Part shown: positions 48,184 through 58,371 of the stretch, in pieces | How positions within the stretch are numbered: the first letter of the stretch is position 1 | Layout of the letters: every line of letters begins with the position of its first letter | Source of the DNA: Streptomyces sp. MNU76 | Lineage (GTDB): Bacteria > Actinomycetota > Actinomycetes > Streptomycetales > Streptomycetaceae | DNA: 64,000 nt | Reading direction: 5' to 3' | Assembly (NCBI RefSeq): GCF_020982545.1 | Contig: NZ_JAJKLK010000003.1 | Location: 1,178,001-1,242,000, forward strand | Notes under the pieces: model-generated | Database searches by the model: none | Seen by the model: only the letters and a program-made list of their open reading frames with translations | Told to the model about the DNA's origin: nothing | Program-made: the position numbers and the translations under genes

Positions 48184-50178
48184 ATGACAGCGACGACCGA
48201 CGGAAGCACCGGGGCACTGCCGCCCCGAGCCCCCTCGGCCAGCGACACCGACCACGACACCGCGCCGGCGGCAGGGGTCCAGGACGCCGCCGCGCTCGCC
48301 GTACGACGCGCCACCGACTTCCTCCTCTCCCGGCAGGACGCCCAGGGCTGGTGGAAGGGCGACCTGGAGACCAACGTCACCATGGACGCCGAGGACCTGC
48401 TGCTCCGTCAGTTCCTCGGCATCCGCGACGAGAAGACCACCCATGCGGCCGCCCTGTTCATCAGAGGCGAGCAGCGCCCGGACGGAACCTGGGCCACCTT
48501 CCACGGCGGCCCGCCCGACCTCTCCGCCACCGTCGAGGCCTACGTCGCGCTGCGGCTGGCCGGGGACGACCCCGGCGCGCCGCACATGGCGCGGGCCTCC
48601 GCGTGGATCCGCGAGCGGGGCGGGATCGCCGCCGCCCGGGTCTTCACCCGTATCTGGCTGGCGCTGTTCGGCTGGTGGAAGTGGGACGACCTGCCGGAGA
48701 TGCCGCCGGAGATCATCTGGTTCCCGAAGTGGATGCCGCTGAACATCTACGACTTCGGCTGCTGGGCGAGGCAGACGATCGTGCCGCTGACGGTGGTCTC
48801 GGCGAAGCGTCCCGTGCGGCCCGCGCCGTTCCCGCTGGACGAGCTGCACACCGACCCCGGGCGCCCGAACCCGCCCAAGCCCCTTGACCCACTGGGTAGT
48901 TGGGAGGGCGCCTTCCAGAGGATCGACCGGCTCCTGCACGGCTATCACAAGGTGGCGCTGAAGCGGCTGCGCAAGGCCGCGATGAACAGCGCGGCCCGCT
49001 GGATCGTCGAACGGCAGGAGAACGACGGCTGCTGGGGCGGCATCCAGCCCCCGGCCGTGTACTCGCTGATCGCGCTGCACCTGCTCGGCTACGACCTCCA
49101 CCACCCCGTGATGCGTGCCGGGCTGGAGTCGCTCGACCGGTTCGCCGTGTGGCGCGAGGACGGGGCCCGGATGATCGAGGCCTGCCAGTCGCCGGTGTGG
49201 GACACCTGCCTCGCCACCATCGCGCTCGCCGACGCGGGCCTGCCCGCCGACCACCCCCAACTCGTCAGAGCCGCCGACTGGATGCTCGGGGAGGAGATCG
49301 TCCGCCCCGGCGACTGGGCGGTGAAGCGCCCCCACCTCCCGCCGGGCGGCTGGGCCTTCGAGTTCCACAACGACAACTACCCCGACATCGACGACACCGC
49401 CGAGGTCGTCCTCGCGCTGCGCCGGGTGGCCCATTCCGACCCGGAGCGCGTGGAGAAGGCCGTCCGGCGGGGGGTGCGCTGGACCGCCGGCATGCAGTCG
49501 CGCAACGGGGCCTGGGGCGCCTTCGACGTCGACAACACCAGCCCGTTCCCCAACCGGCTGCCGTTCTGCGACTTCGGCGAGGTCATCGACCCGCCGTCCG
49601 CCGACGTCACGGCGCACGTGGTGGAGATGCTCGCGGTCGAGGGCCTGTCCCACGACCCGCGCACCCGGCGCGCCATCGAGTGGCTGCTCGCCGAACAGGA
49701 GCCGAACGGCGCGTGGTTCGGGCGCTGGGGCGTCAACTACGTGTACGGCACCGGCTCGGTGGTCCCCGCGCTGGTGACCGCCGGGCTGCCCGCCGCGCAC
49801 CCCGCGATCCGCCGGGCCGTGGCCTGGCTGGAGACCGTGCAGAACGACGACGGAGGCTGGGGCGAGGACCTGCGGTCCTACCCCGACCCCGCCGAGTGGG
49901 GCGGCAAGGGCGCCTCCACCGCCTCCCAGACCGCGTGGGCGCTGCTCGCGCTGCTGGCAGCGGGGGAGCGGGACGCCAAGTCCACCGAACGCGGCGTCGA
50001 GTGGCTGGCCCAGACCCAGCGGGAGGACGGCTCCTGGGACGAGCCGTACTTCACCGGCACCGGCTTCCCCTGGGACTTCTCGATCAACTACCACCTCTAC
50101 CGGCAGGTCTTCCCGCTCACCGCGCTCGGCCGGTACGTCCACGGCGAACCGGCCGTCCTCACAGCCCAGGGCCGCTGA
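48184..50178 (+). CDS. shc: Squalene-hopene cyclase
   Basis: This 664-aa class II triterpene cyclase cyclises squalene to hop-22(29)-ene. The catalytic DxDD is D401-I402-D403-D404 in YPDIDDTAEV. QW-type repeats are present (for example RQDAQGWWKGD, RQENDGCWGG, QSRNGAWGAFD, QNDDGGWGED, QREDGSWDEPYF). It is membrane-associated in known members (monotopic). AAGGGGA precedes ATG 48184. A 138-base gap separates it from the prenyl synthase. Its stop overlaps the hpnG ATG (TGATG). Confidence 0.97.
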   Translation: MTATTDGSTGALPPRAPSASDTDHDTAPAAGVQDAAALAVRRATDFLLSRQDAQGWWKGDLETNVTMDAEDLLLRQFLGIRDEKTTHAAALFIRGEQRPDGTWATFHGGPPDLSATVEAYVALRLAGDDPGAPHMARASAWIRERGGIAAARVFTRIWLALFGWWKWDDLPEMPPEIIWFPKWMPLNIYDFGCWARQTIVPLTVVSAKRPVRPAPFPLDELHTDPGRPNPPKPLDPLGSWEGAFQRIDRLLHGYHKVALKRLRKAAMNSAARWIVERQENDGCWGGIQPPAVYSLIALHLLGYDLHHPVMRAGLESLDRFAVWREDGARMIEACQSPVWDTCLATIALADAGLPADHPQLVRAADWMLGEEIVRPGDWAVKRPHLPPGGWAFEFHNDNYPDIDDTAEVVLALRRVAHSDPERVEKAVRRGVRWTAGMQSRNGAWGAFDVDNTSPFPNRLPFCDFGEVIDPPSADVTAHVVEMLAVEGLSHDPRTRRAIEWLLAEQEPNGAWFGRWGVNYVYGTGSVVPALVTAGLPAAHPAIRRAVAWLETVQNDDGGWGEDLRSYPDPAEWGGKGASTASQTAWALLALLAAGERDAKSTERGVEWLAQTQREDGSWDEPYFTGTGFPWDFSINYHLYRQVFPLTALGRYVHGEPAVLTAQGR

Positions 50179-50822
50179 TGGACACGCCCGCCGCCCCGGT
50201 CCCGCTGCTGATCGCCTGCGCGCTCGGCATCGAGCACCTCGCCCTGCGCAGCGGCGACCGGGGAGGCGCCGGTGGCCCGGTCACCGTCCTGCGCACCGGC
50301 ATGGGCCCCAGGGCCGCCGAGCGGTCCGTCGCCCGGCTGCTCGCCGGCCCAGGGTTGCGCCACGCGGCGGTCCTGGCCACCGGGTTCTGCGCCGGGCTCG
50401 CCCCGGGCATGCACCCCGGCGATCTGGTCGTCGCCGGGGAGACCCGTGGCCCCGACGGCGCCGTCACCCCCTGTGTGGGCACCGAACTGCTGGTCGAGGA
50501 GCTGGCGAGGGCCGTACCGGGGCGCACGATCCACACCGGCCCGCTCACCGGATCGGACCACGTCGTACGGGGGCAGGAGCGGGCGGACCTGTTCGCGACC
50601 GGCGCGATCGCGGTCGACATGGAATCCGCGGTCACGCTCCACCGCGCCGTGAGAGCGGGCGCACGCCCGGTTGCGGCCGTCCGGGTGGTCGTGGACGCTC
50701 CAGAACATGAACTGGTCCGGATCGGCACGGTACGCGGTGGAATATCAGCTTTCCGCGTCCTTCGTGCCGTCCTTCCCGCTTACTACGAATGGCACCGTTC
50801 CCTGCTGCTCCCCCGGAGGTGA
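50178..50822 (+). CDS. hpnG: Adenosylhopane nucleosidase HpnG (phosphorylase superfamily)
   Basis: This 214-aa purine-nucleoside-phosphorylase-fold enzyme acts in hopanoid side-chain formation by releasing adenine from adenosylhopane. Motifs are VLRTGMGPRAAERSV, ATGFCAGLAPGMHPGDLVVAGET and the MESAV segment (VDMESAVTLH) that contacts the nucleoside. ATG 50178 overlaps the shc stop. It precedes hpnH by five bases. Confidence 0.9.
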   Translation: MDTPAAPVPLLIACALGIEHLALRSGDRGGAGGPVTVLRTGMGPRAAERSVARLLAGPGLRHAAVLATGFCAGLAPGMHPGDLVVAGETRGPDGAVTPCVGTELLVEELARAVPGRTIHTGPLTGSDHVVRGQERADLFATGAIAVDMESAVTLHRAVRAGARPVAAVRVVVDAPEHELVRIGTVRGGISAFRVLRAVLPAYYEWHRSLLLPRR

Positions 50823-50827
50823 GCCAG

Positions 50828-51859
50828 ATGGCCATGCCGCTCCGCCAGTCCATCAAGGTGGCGACGTATCTCGCCGAACAGAAGCTCCGCAGGCGGGACA
50901 AGTTCCCGCTGATCGTCGAGCTGGAACCGCTCTACGCCTGCAATCTGAAGTGTGAGGGCTGCGGCAAGATCCAGCATCCGGCGGGTGTGCTGAAGCAGCG
51001 CATGCCGGTGGCGCAGGCCGTGGGCGCCGTTCTGGAGTCCGGTGCGCCGATGGTGTCGATCGCCGGCGGCGAGCCCCTGATGCACCCGAAGATCGACGAG
51101 ATCGTGCGGCAGTTGGTGGCGAGGCGGAAGTACGTCTTCCTGTGCACCAACGCCCTGCTCATGCGCAAGAAGATGGACAAGTTCAAGCCCTCGCCGTACT
51201 TCGCGTTCGCGGTGCACATCGACGGGCTGCGGGAGCGGCACGACGAGTCCGTGGCGAAGGAGGGGGTGTTCGACGAGGCCGTGGCCGCCATCAAGGAGGC
51301 GAAGCGGCGCGGCTTCCGGGTGACCACCAACTCCACCTTCTTCAACACCGACACCCCGCAGACCGTCATCGAGGTCCTGAACTTCCTCAACGACGACCTC
51401 AAGGTCGACGAGATGATGATCTCGCCCGCCTACGCCTACGAGAAGGCTCCCGACCAGGAGCACTTCCTCGGCGTCGAGCAGACCCGCGAACTGTTCAAGA
51501 AGGCCTTCTCCGGCGGCAACCGGCGGCGCTGGCGGCTCAACCACTCACCCCTGTTCCTCGACTTCCTGGAGGGCAGGGTCGACTTCCCGTGCACGGCGTG
51601 GGCCATCCCCAACTACTCGCTGTTCGGCTGGCAGCGGCCCTGCTACCTGATGAGCGACGGGTACGTCACGACGTACCGGGAGCTGATCGAGGACACCGAC
51701 TGGGACGCGTACGGCCGGGGCAAGGACCCGCGCTGCGCCAACTGCATGGCGCACTGCGGCTACGAACCGACCGCCGTCCTCGCCACCATGGGATCGCTGA
51801 AGGAATCCCTGCGCGCCCTGCGCGAGACCGTCTCCTCGAACCACGGGAACCAGGGGTGA
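50828..51859 (+). CDS. hpnH: Adenosylhopane synthase HpnH (radical SAM)
   Basis: This 343-aa radical SAM enzyme adds 5'-deoxyadenosyl to hopene to give adenosylhopane. The [4Fe-4S] cluster motif is CNLKCEGC (C38, C42, C45). The C-terminal SPASM-like Cys cluster ([13 protein letters not shown]) and HpnH-typical [16 protein letters not shown] are present. GGAGGTGA lies seven bases before ATG 50828. It sits in a tight run hpnG-hpnH-ispG. Confidence 0.95.
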   Translation: MAMPLRQSIKVATYLAEQKLRRRDKFPLIVELEPLYACNLKCEGCGKIQHPAGVLKQRMPVAQAVGAVLESGAPMVSIAGGEPLMHPKIDEIVRQLVARRKYVFLCTNALLMRKKMDKFKPSPYFAFAVHIDGLRERHDESVAKEGVFDEAVAAIKEAKRRGFRVTTNSTFFNTDTPQTVIEVLNFLNDDLKVDEMMISPAYAYEKAPDQEHFLGVEQTRELFKKAFSGGNRRRWRLNHSPLFLDFLEGRVDFPCTAWAIPNYSLFGWQRPCYLMSDGYVTTYRELIEDTDWDAYGRGKDPRCANCMAHCGYEPTAVLATMGSLKESLRALRETVSSNHGNQG

Positions 51860-51863
51860 TGTG

Positions 51864-53021
51864 ATGACCGCCGTGTCGCTGGGCGTCCCCGAGCTGCCCG
51901 TCCGACCGATCGCGGAGCGCCGCACCTCGCGGCGCATCCAGGTCGGCCCGGTGGCGGTGGGGGGCGGGGCCCCGGTGTCGGTGCAGTCGATGACGACGAC
52001 CCGTACGTCGGACGTCGGCGCCACCCTGCAGCAGATCGCCGAACTCACCGCGTCCGGCTGCCAGATCGTCCGGGTCGCCTGTCCCACACAGGACGACGCG
52101 GACGCCCTCGCCACCATCGCACGCAAGTCGCAGATCCCCGTGATCGCGGACATCCACTTCCAGCCGAAGTACGTCTTCGCGGCGATCGAGGCCGGCTGCG
52201 CGGCGGTACGGGTGAACCCCGGCAACATCAAGCAGTTCGACGACAAGGTCAAGGAGATCGCGCGGGCGGCGAAGGACCACGACACCCCGATCCGGATCGG
52301 GGTCAACGCCGGTTCACTCGACCGGCGGCTGCTCCAGAAGTACGGCAGGGCCACCCCCGAGGCGCTGGTGGAGTCCGCGCTGTGGGAGGCGTCGCTGTTC
52401 GAGGAGCACGACTTCCGGGACATCAAGATCTCGGTCAAGCACAACGACCCCGTCGTGATGATCGAGGCGTACCGGCAGCTGGCCGCCCGGTGCGACTACC
52501 CGTTGCATTTGGGCGTGACGGAGGCCGGTCCGGCCTTCCAGGGCACGATCAAGTCCGCCGTCGCCTTCGGGGCGTTGCTCAGCGAGGGGATCGGCGACAC
52601 GATCCGGGTCTCGCTGAGCGCCCCGCCGGTCGAGGAGATCAAGGTCGGCATCCAGGTCCTGGAAGCGCTGAACCTGCGGCAGCGGCGGCTGGAGATCGTC
52701 TCGTGCCCCTCGTGCGGGCGGGCGCAGGTCGATGTGTACCGGCTGGCGGACGAGGTGACCGCCGGTCTGGAAGGCATGGAGGTCCCGTTGCGGGTCGCGG
52801 TCATGGGCTGCGTCGTCAACGGACCCGGGGAGGCGCGGGAGGCGGACCTGGGGGTCGCCTCCGGCAACGGCAAGGGGCAGATCTTCGTCAAGGGCGAGGT
52901 CATCAGGACCGTGCCCGAGTCGAAGATCGTGGAGACCCTCATCGACGAGGCGATGAAGATCGCCGAGCAGATGGAGAAGGACGGCGTCGCGTCGGGGGAA
53001 CCGGCGGTCACCGTGAGTTGA
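51864..53021 (+). CDS. ispG: 4-hydroxy-3-methylbut-2-enyl diphosphate synthase IspG (GcpE)
   Basis: This 385-aa MEP-pathway enzyme converts MEcPP to HMBPP. It has [20 protein letters not shown] at the start of the TIM barrel and [4Fe-4S] ligands in SCPSCGR and [16 protein letters not shown] 51864 is preferred to GTG 51861 because of AGGGG eight bases upstream. This is probably an extra copy dedicated to hopanoid synthesis, since a housekeeping ispG is expected elsewhere; that is inference. Confidence 0.95.
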   Translation: MTAVSLGVPELPVRPIAERRTSRRIQVGPVAVGGGAPVSVQSMTTTRTSDVGATLQQIAELTASGCQIVRVACPTQDDADALATIARKSQIPVIADIHFQPKYVFAAIEAGCAAVRVNPGNIKQFDDKVKEIARAAKDHDTPIRIGVNAGSLDRRLLQKYGRATPEALVESALWEASLFEEHDFRDIKISVKHNDPVVMIEAYRQLAARCDYPLHLGVTEAGPAFQGTIKSAVAFGALLSEGIGDTIRVSLSAPPVEEIKVGIQVLEALNLRQRRLEIVSCPSCGRAQVDVYRLADEVTAGLEGMEVPLRVAVMGCVVNGPGEAREADLGVASGNGKGQIFVKGEVIRTVPESKIVETLIDEAMKIAEQMEKDGVASGEPAVTVS

Positions 53022-53061
53022 CGACACGGGCTGAAGAGCACGGACCGAGAGGGGGCCCGAC

Positions 53062-55035
53062 GTGACGATTCTGGAGAACATCCGGCAACCGCGCGACCTG
53101 AAGGCGCTGACCGAGGCGGAACTCGGGGAACTGGCCGATGAGATCCGGGAGTTCCTGGTGCACGCGGTCGCCAGGACCGGGGGGCACCTGGGGCCCAACC
53201 TGGGGGTGGTGGAACTGTCCGTCGCGCTCCACCGGGTCTTCGAATCACCAGTGGACCGGATCGTCTGGGACACCGGTCACCAGAGCTATGTGCACAAACT
53301 TCTGACGGGTCGTCAGGATTTTTCGAAGCTGCGCGGCAAGGGCGGCCTGTCCGGCTACCCCTCGCGCGAGGAGTCCGAGCACGACATCGTCGAGAACAGC
53401 CACGCCTCCACCGCCCTCGGCTGGGCGGACGGCCTCGCCAAGGCCCGCCAGGTGCGGGGGGAGAAGGGCCATGTCGTCGCGGTCATCGGCGACGGCGCCC
53501 TGACCGGCGGTATGGCCTGGGAGGCCCTCAACAACATCGCCGCCGCCAAGGACCGGCCGCTCATCATCGTCGTCAACGACAACGAACGCTCCTACTCACC
53601 CACCATCGGCGGCCTCGCCAACCATCTCGCGACCCTGCGCACCACCGACGGCTACGAGCAGTTCCTCGCCTGGGGCAAGGATGTCCTGCTGCGCACCCCG
53701 GTCGTCGGCAGGGAGGTCTACGAGGCGCTGCACGGGGCGAAGAAGGGCTTCAAGGACGCCTTCGCGCCACAGGGCATGTTCGAGGACCTGGGCCTGAAGT
53801 ACGTCGGACCGATCGACGGACACGACACCAGGGCGGTCGAGTCCGCGTTGCGCCGCGCCAAACGCTTCCACGGGCCCGTCCTGGTGCACTGCCTGACACA
53901 GAAGGGCCGCGGCTACGAGCCCGCCCTCGCGAACGAGGAGGACCACTTCCACACCGTCGGCGTGATGGACCCGCTGACCTGCGAACCGCTCACCCCGGCC
54001 GGGGGACCGTCCTGGACGTCGGTCTTCGGCGACGAGATCGTGCGGATCGGGGACGAGCGCGAGGACGTCGTGGCGATCACGGCCGCCATGCTGCACCCGG
54101 TGGGCCTCGGCAGGTTCGCGGAGAAGTTCCCCGACCGGGTGTGGGACGTCGGCATCGCCGAGCAGCACGCCGCGGTCTCGGCCGCAGGACTGGCGACGGG
54201 CGGGCTGCATCCGGTCGTGGCGATCTACGCGACCTTCCTCAACCGGGCCTTCGACCAACTGCTGATGGACGTGGCCCTGCACCGGTGTGGAGTCACCTTC
54301 GTCCTGGACCGGGCCGGGGTGACCGGCGTCGACGGCGCGTCGCACAACGGCATGTGGGACATGTCCGTCCTCCAGGTCGTACCCGGGCTGCGGATCGCCG
54401 CCCCCCGCGACGCCGAGCAACTGCGCGCACAGCTGCGGGAAGCGGTGGCCGTGGACGACGCCCCCACCCTGATCCGGTTCCCCAAGGAGTCGGTGGGGCC
54501 GGAGATCCCGTCCCTGGAGCGGGTGGGCGGCATGGACGTGCTGTACCGCTCCCCGTCCGGGGGGACCCGCTCCCCGTCCGAGGGGCCCGCCGAGTCCTCG
54601 GAGCGCCCGCAGGTGCTGCTCGTCGCCGTCGGTGTGATGGCGTCGGTGTGTCTCCAGACCGCCGAACTGCTCCGGACACGGGGCATCGGCTGCACCGTCG
54701 TCGACCCGCGCTGGGTCAAGCCGGTCGATCCGGCGCTGCCGTGGCTCGCCGACGAACACCGGCTGGTGGCCGTCGTGGAGGACAACAGCCGGGCCGGCGG
54801 CGTCGGTTCGGCCGTCGCCCTCGCCCTGGGGGACGCCGAGGTCGACGTACCCGTACGGCGGTTCGGCATCCCGGAGCAGTTCCTCGCGCACGCCAAACGC
54901 GCGGAGGTGCTGGCGGACATAGGGCTGACGCCCGTCGAGATCGCCGGGCGGATCAGCGCGTCGCTGGCCGCCCGGGACGACTTCGCCGAGCACGCCCCGT
55001 CGAAGGCCGAGCCCGCCGAGGAGAAACCGGAATGA
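53062..55035 (+). CDS. dxs: 1-deoxy-D-xylulose-5-phosphate synthase
   Basis: This 657-aa TPP-dependent enzyme makes DXP from pyruvate and glyceraldehyde-3-phosphate, the entry step of the MEP pathway. TPP and transketolase motifs are [32 protein letters not shown] and [23 protein letters not shown] low-complexity insert near residues 495-515 contains a repeated RSPS unit from CGCTCCCCGTCCG repeats. GAGGGGG precedes GTG 53062. Its stop overlaps hpnO (ATGA). It is a second gene for precursor supply inside the hopanoid operon. Confidence 0.95.
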   Translation: MTILENIRQPRDLKALTEAELGELADEIREFLVHAVARTGGHLGPNLGVVELSVALHRVFESPVDRIVWDTGHQSYVHKLLTGRQDFSKLRGKGGLSGYPSREESEHDIVENSHASTALGWADGLAKARQVRGEKGHVVAVIGDGALTGGMAWEALNNIAAAKDRPLIIVVNDNERSYSPTIGGLANHLATLRTTDGYEQFLAWGKDVLLRTPVVGREVYEALHGAKKGFKDAFAPQGMFEDLGLKYVGPIDGHDTRAVESALRRAKRFHGPVLVHCLTQKGRGYEPALANEEDHFHTVGVMDPLTCEPLTPAGGPSWTSVFGDEIVRIGDEREDVVAITAAMLHPVGLGRFAEKFPDRVWDVGIAEQHAAVSAAGLATGGLHPVVAIYATFLNRAFDQLLMDVALHRCGVTFVLDRAGVTGVDGASHNGMWDMSVLQVVPGLRIAAPRDAEQLRAQLREAVAVDDAPTLIRFPKESVGPEIPSLERVGGMDVLYRSPSGGTRSPSEGPAESSERPQVLLVAVGVMASVCLQTAELLRTRGIGCTVVDPRWVKPVDPALPWLADEHRLVAVVEDNSRAGGVGSAVALALGDAEVDVPVRRFGIPEQFLAHAKRAEVLADIGLTPVEIAGRISASLAARDDFAEHAPSKAEPAEEKPE

Positions 55036-56441
55036 CCACCCTGGAACCAGCGCCGGAATCCGAGCAGTTCGACCTCGGCGCACTCCTCGCCGAGCGCGGA
55101 GCCGAACGCTACGAACTCCACGCCCGGTACCTCAACCACCAACTCCCGCGCATGCTGCACACCATCGGCTTCGACAAGGTCTACGAGCGGGCCGAGGGCG
55201 CGTACTTCTGGGACACGGACGGCGCCGACCACCTCGACATGCTCGCCGGGTTCGGGGTCATGGGGCTCGGCCGTCACCACCCCGTGGTCCGCAAGGCCCT
55301 GCACGACGTGCTCGACGCGGGGCTCGCCGACCTGACCCGCTTCGACTGCCAGCCGCTGCCCGGACTGCTCGCCGAGAGACTGCTCACCCACAGTCCGCAC
55401 CTGGACCGCGTGTTCTTCGGCAACAGCGGCACGGAGGCCGTCGAGACCGCGCTGAAGTTCGCCCGGTACGCCACCGGCAGACCCCGCGTCCTCTACTGCG
55501 AGCACGCCTTCCACGGACTCACCACCGGCTCGCTCTCCGTCAACGGCGAGGACGGCTTCCGGGACGGCTTCGCACCGCTGCTCCCCGACACGGCCGTACC
55601 GCTCGGTGATCTCGACGCGCTGGAGAGGGAGGCGCGCAAGGGCGACGTCGCCGCCCTCGTCGTCGAGCCCATTCAGGGCAAGGGCGTGTACGAGGCGCCG
55701 CCCGGCTATCTGCGCGCCGCCCAGGAACTGCTGCACCGGCACAAGGCTCTACTGATCGTCGACGAGGTGCAGACCGGGCTCGGCCGCACCGGGGACTTCT
55801 ACGCCTACCAGCACGAGGACGGCGTCGAACCGGACCTGGTCTGTGTGGCCAAGGCGCTCTCCGGCGGCTATGTCCCCGTCGGCGCGACCCTCGGCAAGGA
55901 CTGGATCTTCAAGAAGGTCTACTCGTCGATGGACCGGGTCCTCGTCCACTCCGCGAGCTTCGGCTCCAACGCCCAGGCCATGGCCGCCGGGCTCGCCGTC
56001 CTCTCGGTCATGGAGAACGAGCGGATCGTAGCCCACGCCCGGGCCACGGGGGAGCTGCTGAAGAGCAGGCTCACGGCCCTGGTCGACAAGTACGAGCTGC
56101 TCAGCGACGTACGCGGTCGCGGACTGATGATCGGCATCGAGTTCGGCAGGCCCAGCTCGCTCAAGCTGCGCGGCCGCTGGACCATGCTCCAGGCGGCCCG
56201 CAAGGGACTCTTCGCCCAGATGGTCGTCGTACCGTTGCTGCGACGGCACCGCATCCTCACCCAGGTCTCGGGCGACCACCTGGAGGTGATCAAGCTGATC
56301 CCGCCGCTGATCATCGGGGAACGGGAGGTGGACCGGTTCGTCTCCGCCTTCACGGAGGTGATGGACGACGCGCACAGCGGGGGCGGACTGATGTGGGACT
56401 TCGGCAGGACACTGGTGAAGCAGGCGGTCGCCAACCGCTGA
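55032..56441 (+). CDS. hpnO: Aminobacteriohopanetriol aminotransferase HpnO
   Basis: This 469-aa PLP fold-type I class III aminotransferase has PLP-Lys K274 in [11 protein letters not shown] and the PLP-stacking motif [19 protein letters not shown]. In hopanoid clusters this enzyme aminates the oxidised bacteriohopane side chain to give 35-aminobacteriohopanetriol. ATG 55032 overlaps the dxs stop (ATGA). It is the last gene of the operon. Side-chain product identity is inferred from cluster context. Confidence 0.92.
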   Translation: MTTLEPAPESEQFDLGALLAERGAERYELHARYLNHQLPRMLHTIGFDKVYERAEGAYFWDTDGADHLDMLAGFGVMGLGRHHPVVRKALHDVLDAGLADLTRFDCQPLPGLLAERLLTHSPHLDRVFFGNSGTEAVETALKFARYATGRPRVLYCEHAFHGLTTGSLSVNGEDGFRDGFAPLLPDTAVPLGDLDALEREARKGDVAALVVEPIQGKGVYEAPPGYLRAAQELLHRHKALLIVDEVQTGLGRTGDFYAYQHEDGVEPDLVCVAKALSGGYVPVGATLGKDWIFKKVYSSMDRVLVHSASFGSNAQAMAAGLAVLSVMENERIVAHARATGELLKSRLTALVDKYELLSDVRGRGLMIGIEFGRPSSLKLRGRWTMLQAARKGLFAQMVVVPLLRRHRILTQVSGDHLEVIKLIPPLIIGEREVDRFVSAFTEVMDDAHSGGGLMWDFGRTLVKQAVANR

Positions 56442-56491
56442 ACCGCTGAACCGCTGGGGTGCTGGGGCGTCGGGTGTGCGGTCCCCGGGTC

Positions 56492-56527
56492 TTTGCCTCT
56501 GAGGCAAGAAATTTGCCGCAGAGGCAA
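56492..56527 (+). promoter_or_regulatory. Tandem operators upstream of the XRE-cupin gene
   Basis: TTTGCCTCTGAGGCAA (56492-56507) and TTTGCCGCAGAGGCAA (56512-56527) are two copies of one near-palindrome, TTTGCC-N3-GAGGCAA, spaced 20 bases apart (two helical turns). They sit 22-57 bases before the ATG of an HTH regulator, so autoregulation is likely. Confidence 0.75.
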
Positions 56528-56548
56528 AGCTGCGGCTGAATGGAGGGC

Positions 56549-57180
56549 ATGAGCCCCTCCGAGGGTACCCACCTCCCGAGCCCCCGGTCGACCCGGAACT
56601 GCCCGCCGTCGCCCCGCAGCTGCGGGGCCTGCGCCGCCGGGCCGCCCTCACCCTGGAGGCCGCCGCCCGCGCCGCCGGGTTGTCACCCGCCCACCTCTCC
56701 CGGCTGGAGACCGGACAGCGCCAGCCCTCGCTGCCGATGCTGCTCGCGCTGGCCCGCGTCTACGGTACGACCGTCTCCGAACTGCTCGGCGAGACCGTCG
56801 CCGAACGGGACGCCGTGCTGCGGGCGTCCGACATGGAGCCCACCCGGGCCGGCGGCTGGACGTACTGGCAGGCGGGCGCGTCCGGGCGCGGGATGCAGGC
56901 GCTGCGCGTCCACGTGCCGCACGGCTCGCAGGGCGACATCGTCCGGGTGCATCCCGGCGAGGAGTGGCTGTACGTCCTCAAGGGGCGGCTGCGGCTGCGC
57001 CTCGGGGACACCGCGCAACTGCTGGAGCCGGGGGACAGCGCGCACTTCGACTCGCTGACCCCGCACCGCATCGCCGCCGCCGACCACGACGGCGCCGACC
57101 TCCTGTTCGTCCACACCCTGCTGCAGAGCCCGAACGCCGCGCTGTGCCTCGGGCCGACCATCTCCGGAGAGACGCCATGA
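56549..57180 (+). CDS. XRE-HTH/cupin transcriptional regulator (1-nt frameshift)
   Basis: With one base restored this is a 210-aa regulator. It has an N-terminal XRE HTH (about 25-85: LRRRAALTLEAAARAAGLSP AHLSRLETGQRQPSLPM in two parts) and a C-terminal cupin domain (about 125-195: VPHGSQGDIVRVHPGEEWLYVLKGRLRLRLGD). The frame starting at ATG 56549 is lost at CCC 56575-56577. One more C gives LPEPPVDPELPAVAPQLRGLRRR and joins the HTH. It lies downstream of hpnO and has its own tandem operators. It may regulate a catabolic or polyamine-type gene set; the target is unknown. Confidence 0.82.
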
Positions 57181-57299
57181 GCGACCTGGAAGAGAAGTTC
57201 CCCCGCGCCCTGTGGGTGCGGCTCATCATCTACATCGCGGTCGGCCATGTCTTCGCGGCCTTCATCTATCTGCTGTTCGAGGTGGGCGCCAACCAGTAA
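57177..57299 (+). CDS. 40-aa single-pass membrane peptide (DUF6126-like)
   Basis: ATG 57177 overlaps the cupin-regulator stop (ATGA). The 40-residue product has an acidic N-terminus (MSDLEEKFP), one hydrophobic helix (WVRLIIYIAVGHVFAAFIYL) and a short tail. It resembles small actinomycete membrane proteins of the DUF6126 type that sit beside HTH-cupin genes (from memory). Coupling suggests a functional pair, for example a membrane anchor or export partner. Function is unknown. Confidence 0.75.
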   Translation: MSDLEEKFPRALWVRLIIYIAVGHVFAAFIYLLFEVGANQ

Positions 57300-57317
57300 C
57301 GGCTCACCGGCCGCGGG

Positions 57318-58115
57318 CTAGTCGAGCAGGCGCTCGCGCAGCCGCTCCCGGGTCTCCGGGGTGACCCTCAGGCCCTGCTCCAGATACGTGTCCACGTCCC
57401 CCCAGGTCTCCTCGACGGTGTCGAAGGCCGTCTGGAGGTACTCGGCGCGGGCGTCGAAGAGCGGGCTCAGCAGCTCCATGACCTCCGGGGAGTAGGCGCT
57501 GGCCGCGGTGCTGCTGCGGTGCACCTTGTAGCGGCGGTGCTTGGCGTTCGACTCCAGGTAGTCGGCGACGATGGCCTCGCGTTCCACACCGAGAGCGAGC
57601 AGTGTGATGGCGACGGAGAGGCCCGCGCGGTCCTTGCCCGCCGCGCAGTGCATCAGCGCGGGCACGCTGTCCTCGGCCAGTGCGTGCAGCACTCGGGAGT
57701 GCTCGGCCGTGCGGTCCTTGATGATCCGCCGGTAGGAGGCGATCATCCGGCCGGCCGCCTTGCCGTCGTCCAACAGCTCCCGCAGCTGGTCCAGGTCGCC
57801 GTCGCGGACCATCTTCCAGAACTCGGCGCCGTCCGCCGGGTCGCTCAGCGGCAGGTTCACATTGAGGACGCCGGGCAGCTCGACGTCCGGGCCCTCCAGC
57901 TTCTGATCGGCCGTGTTACGGAAGTCGAAGACCGTGTGCAGGCCCAGGGAGGCCAGGAACGCGGCGTCCTCGTCGGTGGCGTGCGCCAGGTGGCCGCTGC
58001 GGAACAGCACCCCGTGACGCACCCGACGGCCGTCCACCGTCGGCAGGCCGCCCACATCGCGGAAATTGCGCACTCCGGTCAGCTCGGGCTCGGTCGACGG
58101 GATCTGCTGCGTCAC
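57318..58115 (-). CDS. Tyrosine phosphatase (PtpB-like, dual-specificity)
   Basis: This 265-aa protein phosphatase has the signature HCAAGKDRAG (nucleophile C157), matching the HCxxGKDR form of PtpB/MptpB-like tyrosine/lipid phosphatases. It begins with a GVRNFRDVGG motif typical of this family. The GTG start at 58115 has GGAGGGAG upstream. It is divergent from the alpha-galactosidase gene across a region with three DnaA boxes. It probably acts on Tyr-phosphorylated proteins or phosphoinositides. Confidence 0.88.
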   Translation of the reverse strand: MTQQIPSTEPELTGVRNFRDVGGLPTVDGRRVRHGVLFRSGHLAHATDEDAAFLASLGLHTVFDFRNTADQKLEGPDVELPGVLNVNLPLSDPADGAEFWKMVRDGDLDQLRELLDDGKAAGRMIASYRRIIKDRTAEHSRVLHALAEDSVPALMHCAAGKDRAGLSVAITLLALGVEREAIVADYLESNAKHRRYKVHRSSTAASAYSPEVMELLSPLFDARAEYLQTAFDTVEETWGDVDTYLEQGLRVTPETRERLRERLLD

Positions 58116-58219
58116 TGGGGCTCCCTCCCATCCGGCCGTCCGCGCGGGCCGCCGACGGCCGCGCACTCGGCATCGAGGCGCGCACTCGACGATACGACAT
58201 GGGTGCGTACACCAATGAG

Positions 58220-58295
58220 TTGTCCACAGCCGGGCGCCCGAGCCCCGAGCAGTTGTCCACAGGCCGCTGTGCCGATGTCTCGGCGGTTGTCCACA
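58220..58295 (+). promoter_or_regulatory. Three DnaA boxes in a divergent promoter region
   Basis: TTGTCCACA, the Streptomyces DnaA-box consensus, occurs exactly at 58220-58228, 58253-58261 and 58287-58295, all in the same direction and about 33 bases apart. The cluster lies between the phosphatase and alpha-galactosidase genes and is not next to dnaA/dnaN, so it is unlikely to be oriC. Confidence 0.85.
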
Positions 58296-58371
58296 GGCGC
58301 CGTCGAGCGCCCGCGGCGACCTGCGATGATGTCGGAACCCGATCGTACCTGTTCGAATCTGTGAGGGCTTG

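Noticed and set aside
58116..58371. An origin of replication at the DnaA boxes
   Set aside because: Only three boxes, no AT-rich unwinding region, and no dnaA or dnaN next to it; oriC in Streptomyces has many more boxes.
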